The notes under the pieces were generated by a model. That model saw only the letters and a list, made by a program, of their open reading frames with translations, searched no databases and had not been told where the DNA came from. Below are positions 61,856 through 64,000 of a stretch of 64,000 nucleotides of DNA, one piece after another. Numbering within the stretch: position 1 is the first letter of the stretch; the number at the start of each line of letters is the position of its first letter. A program made the translations under genes and the position numbers. The stretch spans positions 145,950,751-146,014,750 of the forward strand of contig NC_053499.1 of assembly GCF_905171775.1 (NCBI RefSeq), given 5' to 3'. The DNA comes from Rana temporaria (taxonomy: Eukaryota > Chordata > Amphibia > Anura > Ranidae).

Positions 61856-62295
61856 TTAACCACTTCCCGCCCGGCCTATAGCAGAATGATGGCCGGGTAG
61901 TGGTTCCGTTATCCTCATATGACGACTTTCAGGATAACAAGCATGGGCGCAGCAATCAGTGGTGTGGTTTGTCAGTCTGACACACCGCAAATCCCATCTA
62001 AGTAAAGAGTCTCTGATGGAGGCTTTACTATGTAGCCAGCTTTGTCCAATCACAGTGTATACAGGAAAAGCCGTGCAGGAAGCCACTATGGATGCCACTC
62101 AGTGCCCATCAGTAATGCCTGCCAGTGCCTCCATTAGTGATTCCCATCAGTGCCATCTATCAGTGTCCATCAGTGCCACCTATTAGTGCAACCTTTCAGT
62201 GCCACCCATAAGTACCCAGCAGTGCAGCTTTTCAGTGCCTATCAGTGTCGCCTATGAGTGCCCATCAGTGCCGCCTATCATTGCCCATCAGTACT
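61856..62295 (+). mobile_element. TTAACC-type element, 3'-truncated
   Basis: It begins TTAACCACTTCCCGCCCGG and carries the CAGTGCCCATCAGT minisatellite (about 62096-62290) also seen in 56690-57700. The right end is missing. Confidence 0.75.
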
Positions 62296-62973
62296 CTTCC
62301 TGGAAGACTTGTACACTGGCAAGCTAAGGCTTCATGTAAACTGATGCTAGTAAATGGACGTTTAGGAGCAGTTTTTTTTAGCTACCCCTAAACTCTCCTC
62401 TATGTTATCTTATCAGTACATGTACACAGTGTCGTTTCTAGGCAGTTGAGTTTAGAAGCAATTTTTGGAAATTAAGCAATGGATGTTCAGAGGCATTTGA
62501 AACGCCAAATTTCTGTAACAGCTTGTAAATGCAGTAACTCGCATTTAGCTTTCAGGCATTTTTAATGGAGATATATTTGTGACTATCTGAAAAAAAAAAA
62601 ACACTTCTCAACACAAATGCGGCTAAACGTGGCAAAACGGACGTTTTCAAACGTGGGTTACTATCTGTCAAGTTAAATAGTTCAGGAGAGGTTTTAAAAC
62701 TTCCTGTGTACATTAAGCCCAACGTGACGTATGCATGTGCTTCGGTAAACCCTTAAAAAAATAATCTTTACTAACAGAGTTTGAGATATGACCTTTTTGA
62801 ATAGTTTGGGTATAATTCTTGCTGATTATCTAACTCACAAACTACCCCTCCGTGGTATGAAAGAAGTAATGACAATGAGCTCCATCAGTGTATAAAGAAT
62901 GTTTGCCTGAGTGATATCGCTGTAGGAGAACCAGTGAACATGAAATAAAATTATGTGACAATCAACACTGGCA
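62296..62973. other. No gene recognised
   Basis: Unique AT-rich sequence; nothing identified. Confidence 0.5.
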
Positions 62974-62977
62974 TTAA

Positions 62978-63186
62978 GGATGAGCTCTGGCGTGTTCGCA
63001 TAGAACATGTGCAGAGCCCGCCAGGAAGTGTGCACGGCGCTGCGCTAATAACAGCCAGGGAGACATTTCACGATCCCTGCAGCGAAGCATCGGGACAATG
63101 TCTCCCTGGCTGTGATTAGCACAGCGGCGTGCACACTTCCTGGCGGGCTCTGCACGTGTTCTATGCGAACACGCCAGAGCTCATCC
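62978..63186. mobile_element. Near-perfect palindromic MITE bounded by TTAA
   Basis: TTAA at 62974-62977 and 63187-63190 flank a 209-bp element. The left arm GGATGAGCTCTGGCGTGTTC is exactly mirrored by GAACACGCCAGAGCTCATCC at the right, and pairing continues through GCCCGCCAGGAAGTGTGCAC and CAGCCAGGGAGACA with few mismatches. The loop is only about 30 bp. Little decay indicates a recent insertion. Confidence 0.9.
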
Positions 63187-63190
63187 TTAA

Positions 63191-64000
63191 CTGGCATATA
63201 GTTAGTGACAACCACCTCAGTAAAATGTTTGGAAAGGTAGATCTAGAGCTGCAGCCTCTCCTTACTTTGTATTGACTGCCCATGTCTTCCACTTTGTAGT
63301 ATTAAGCTCCCAACCTGACAGTCCAGTCCTGCAGAAGATGCTGGGAGAGAGCAGATTTCCTAATTTAATTAGTGGAGTTTCCGCTGTCAGTGTGACATCT
63401 GCTCGCTCTTTATCAGGAGTGCTAACACTGCTCCTGCTACACAGAGTACAGCACACAGCTGTTGAACTTTTACCTTGGCAGGCTTCATTGTCCTGGCTCT
63501 CAACCTACAAATCACACAATGCCATCAGTAAATGCTACACGCCATAAAATAACCCCAGTTATCCAATAAACCTCCACTTTATTAAACACACCTCTGATAT
63601 CTGTTGTATGCTCATGACAGGCCTGAGCTATAAGTGAAAAAAATGTATGCGTCAGAGAACACCAACCAGCCATTTGGCTAATAGAAAGGTGCATGCACAA
63701 AGACGTTTGGCCAATCGAAATGTGCACGCGCAAACGGGCGTGCACAATGTATGTGTGTCCCTCCAGTGTGTTCTCTTTGTTGCTGACCCAGCTTACTCCT
63801 GACCTGATCTCAGATCCTCCATCTGTCTTGTTGCTTGTTCCTGACCCGGCTCGTTCCTGATTTTGGCTCTGCTCCTGATTTGGTACCTTGCTGCCTGCCT
63901 GTTGATGACCCTGGCTAATCCTGTAAACGCGCTTTGGTCTCTGATCCTGGCTTACCGACCCATTCAAGTGTCTGCTGCTGCAGTTCTGCACCACAAGTGT
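63191..64000. other. No gene recognised; CCTG-rich repeat at window end
   Basis: From about 63775 the sequence has repeated CTGACC/TCCTGAT phrases (for example CTGACCCGGCTCGTTCCTGA), resembling 43110-43310; it runs off the window. The minus-strand frame of 160 codons at 63512-63994 is composed of this repeat and has no recognised domain. Confidence 0.45.

Noticed and set aside
63512..63994. 160-codon minus-strand open frame
   Set aside because: Mostly CCTG-rich repeat translated; the same text in another phase at 43102-43311 gives an equally meaningless peptide.

Overview
The window reads as intronic and repeat-rich DNA of a vertebrate, most likely a frog. The evidence is one coding exon of a conserved vertebrate nuclear gene, LINE fragments of the CR1, L2 and L1/Tx1 types, Tc1/mariner and hAT DNA transposons, and very many inverted-repeat (MITE-like) elements. 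The frequent TTAA-bounded elements whose ends read TTAACCACTT or TTAAAGTGGTTGTAAA remind me of ranid frog genomes. That is recognition from memory, not a search result. I see no bacterial operon, phage, plasmid or CRISPR signature.

Only one host coding segment can be supported: a 141-bp phase-0 exon on the minus strand (22463-22603), with clean AG acceptor and GT donor, whose 47 codons match the C-terminal region of BANP (SMAR1, a BEN-domain nuclear factor). The rest is probably BANP intron or flanking sequence. I could not find the neighbouring BANP exons, so the adjoining introns probably run beyond the window (more than 22 kb downstream and more than 41 kb upstream of the exon).

Layout: 1-9.5 kb holds small palindromic MITEs, a hAT-type element (3346-4121) and nested TTAA-bounded elements (6680-7760). 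9.5-10.8 kb is a hAT-type element with perfect 8-bp target duplications and a swollen minisatellite inside. 12.5-15.5 kb has an L1/Tx1 ORF2 tail, an almost intact Tc1 element (13311-14917, one apparent frame break) and a foldback repeat. 16.6 kb has a tRNA-Gly relic. 18-22 kb has a 682-bp CpG-rich MITE and a TTAACC element with two later insertions. The BANP exon follows, then a 1.75-kb foldback element (23142-24894). 25-40 kb is mostly unique sequence with scattered MITEs and an L2 fragment. 40.4-45.8 kb contains a MITE, an L2 fragment, a decayed Tc1 transposase and a CR1 LINE. 47-50 kb is a minisatellite split by two TTAACC elements, one carrying a MITE. 51.5-55 kb is a nested composite followed by a probable solo LTR. 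56.7-58.2 kb is an inverted TTAACC pair. 59.8-63.2 kb has further MITEs, including a near-perfect 209-bp palindrome.

The window shows no undescribed multi-gene system. What is most worth attention is transposon archaeology: internal empty-site comparisons that fix target duplications, a large set of TTAA-bounded elements, and a recurring GAAACGC core followed by AATAAA in otherwise different repeats.
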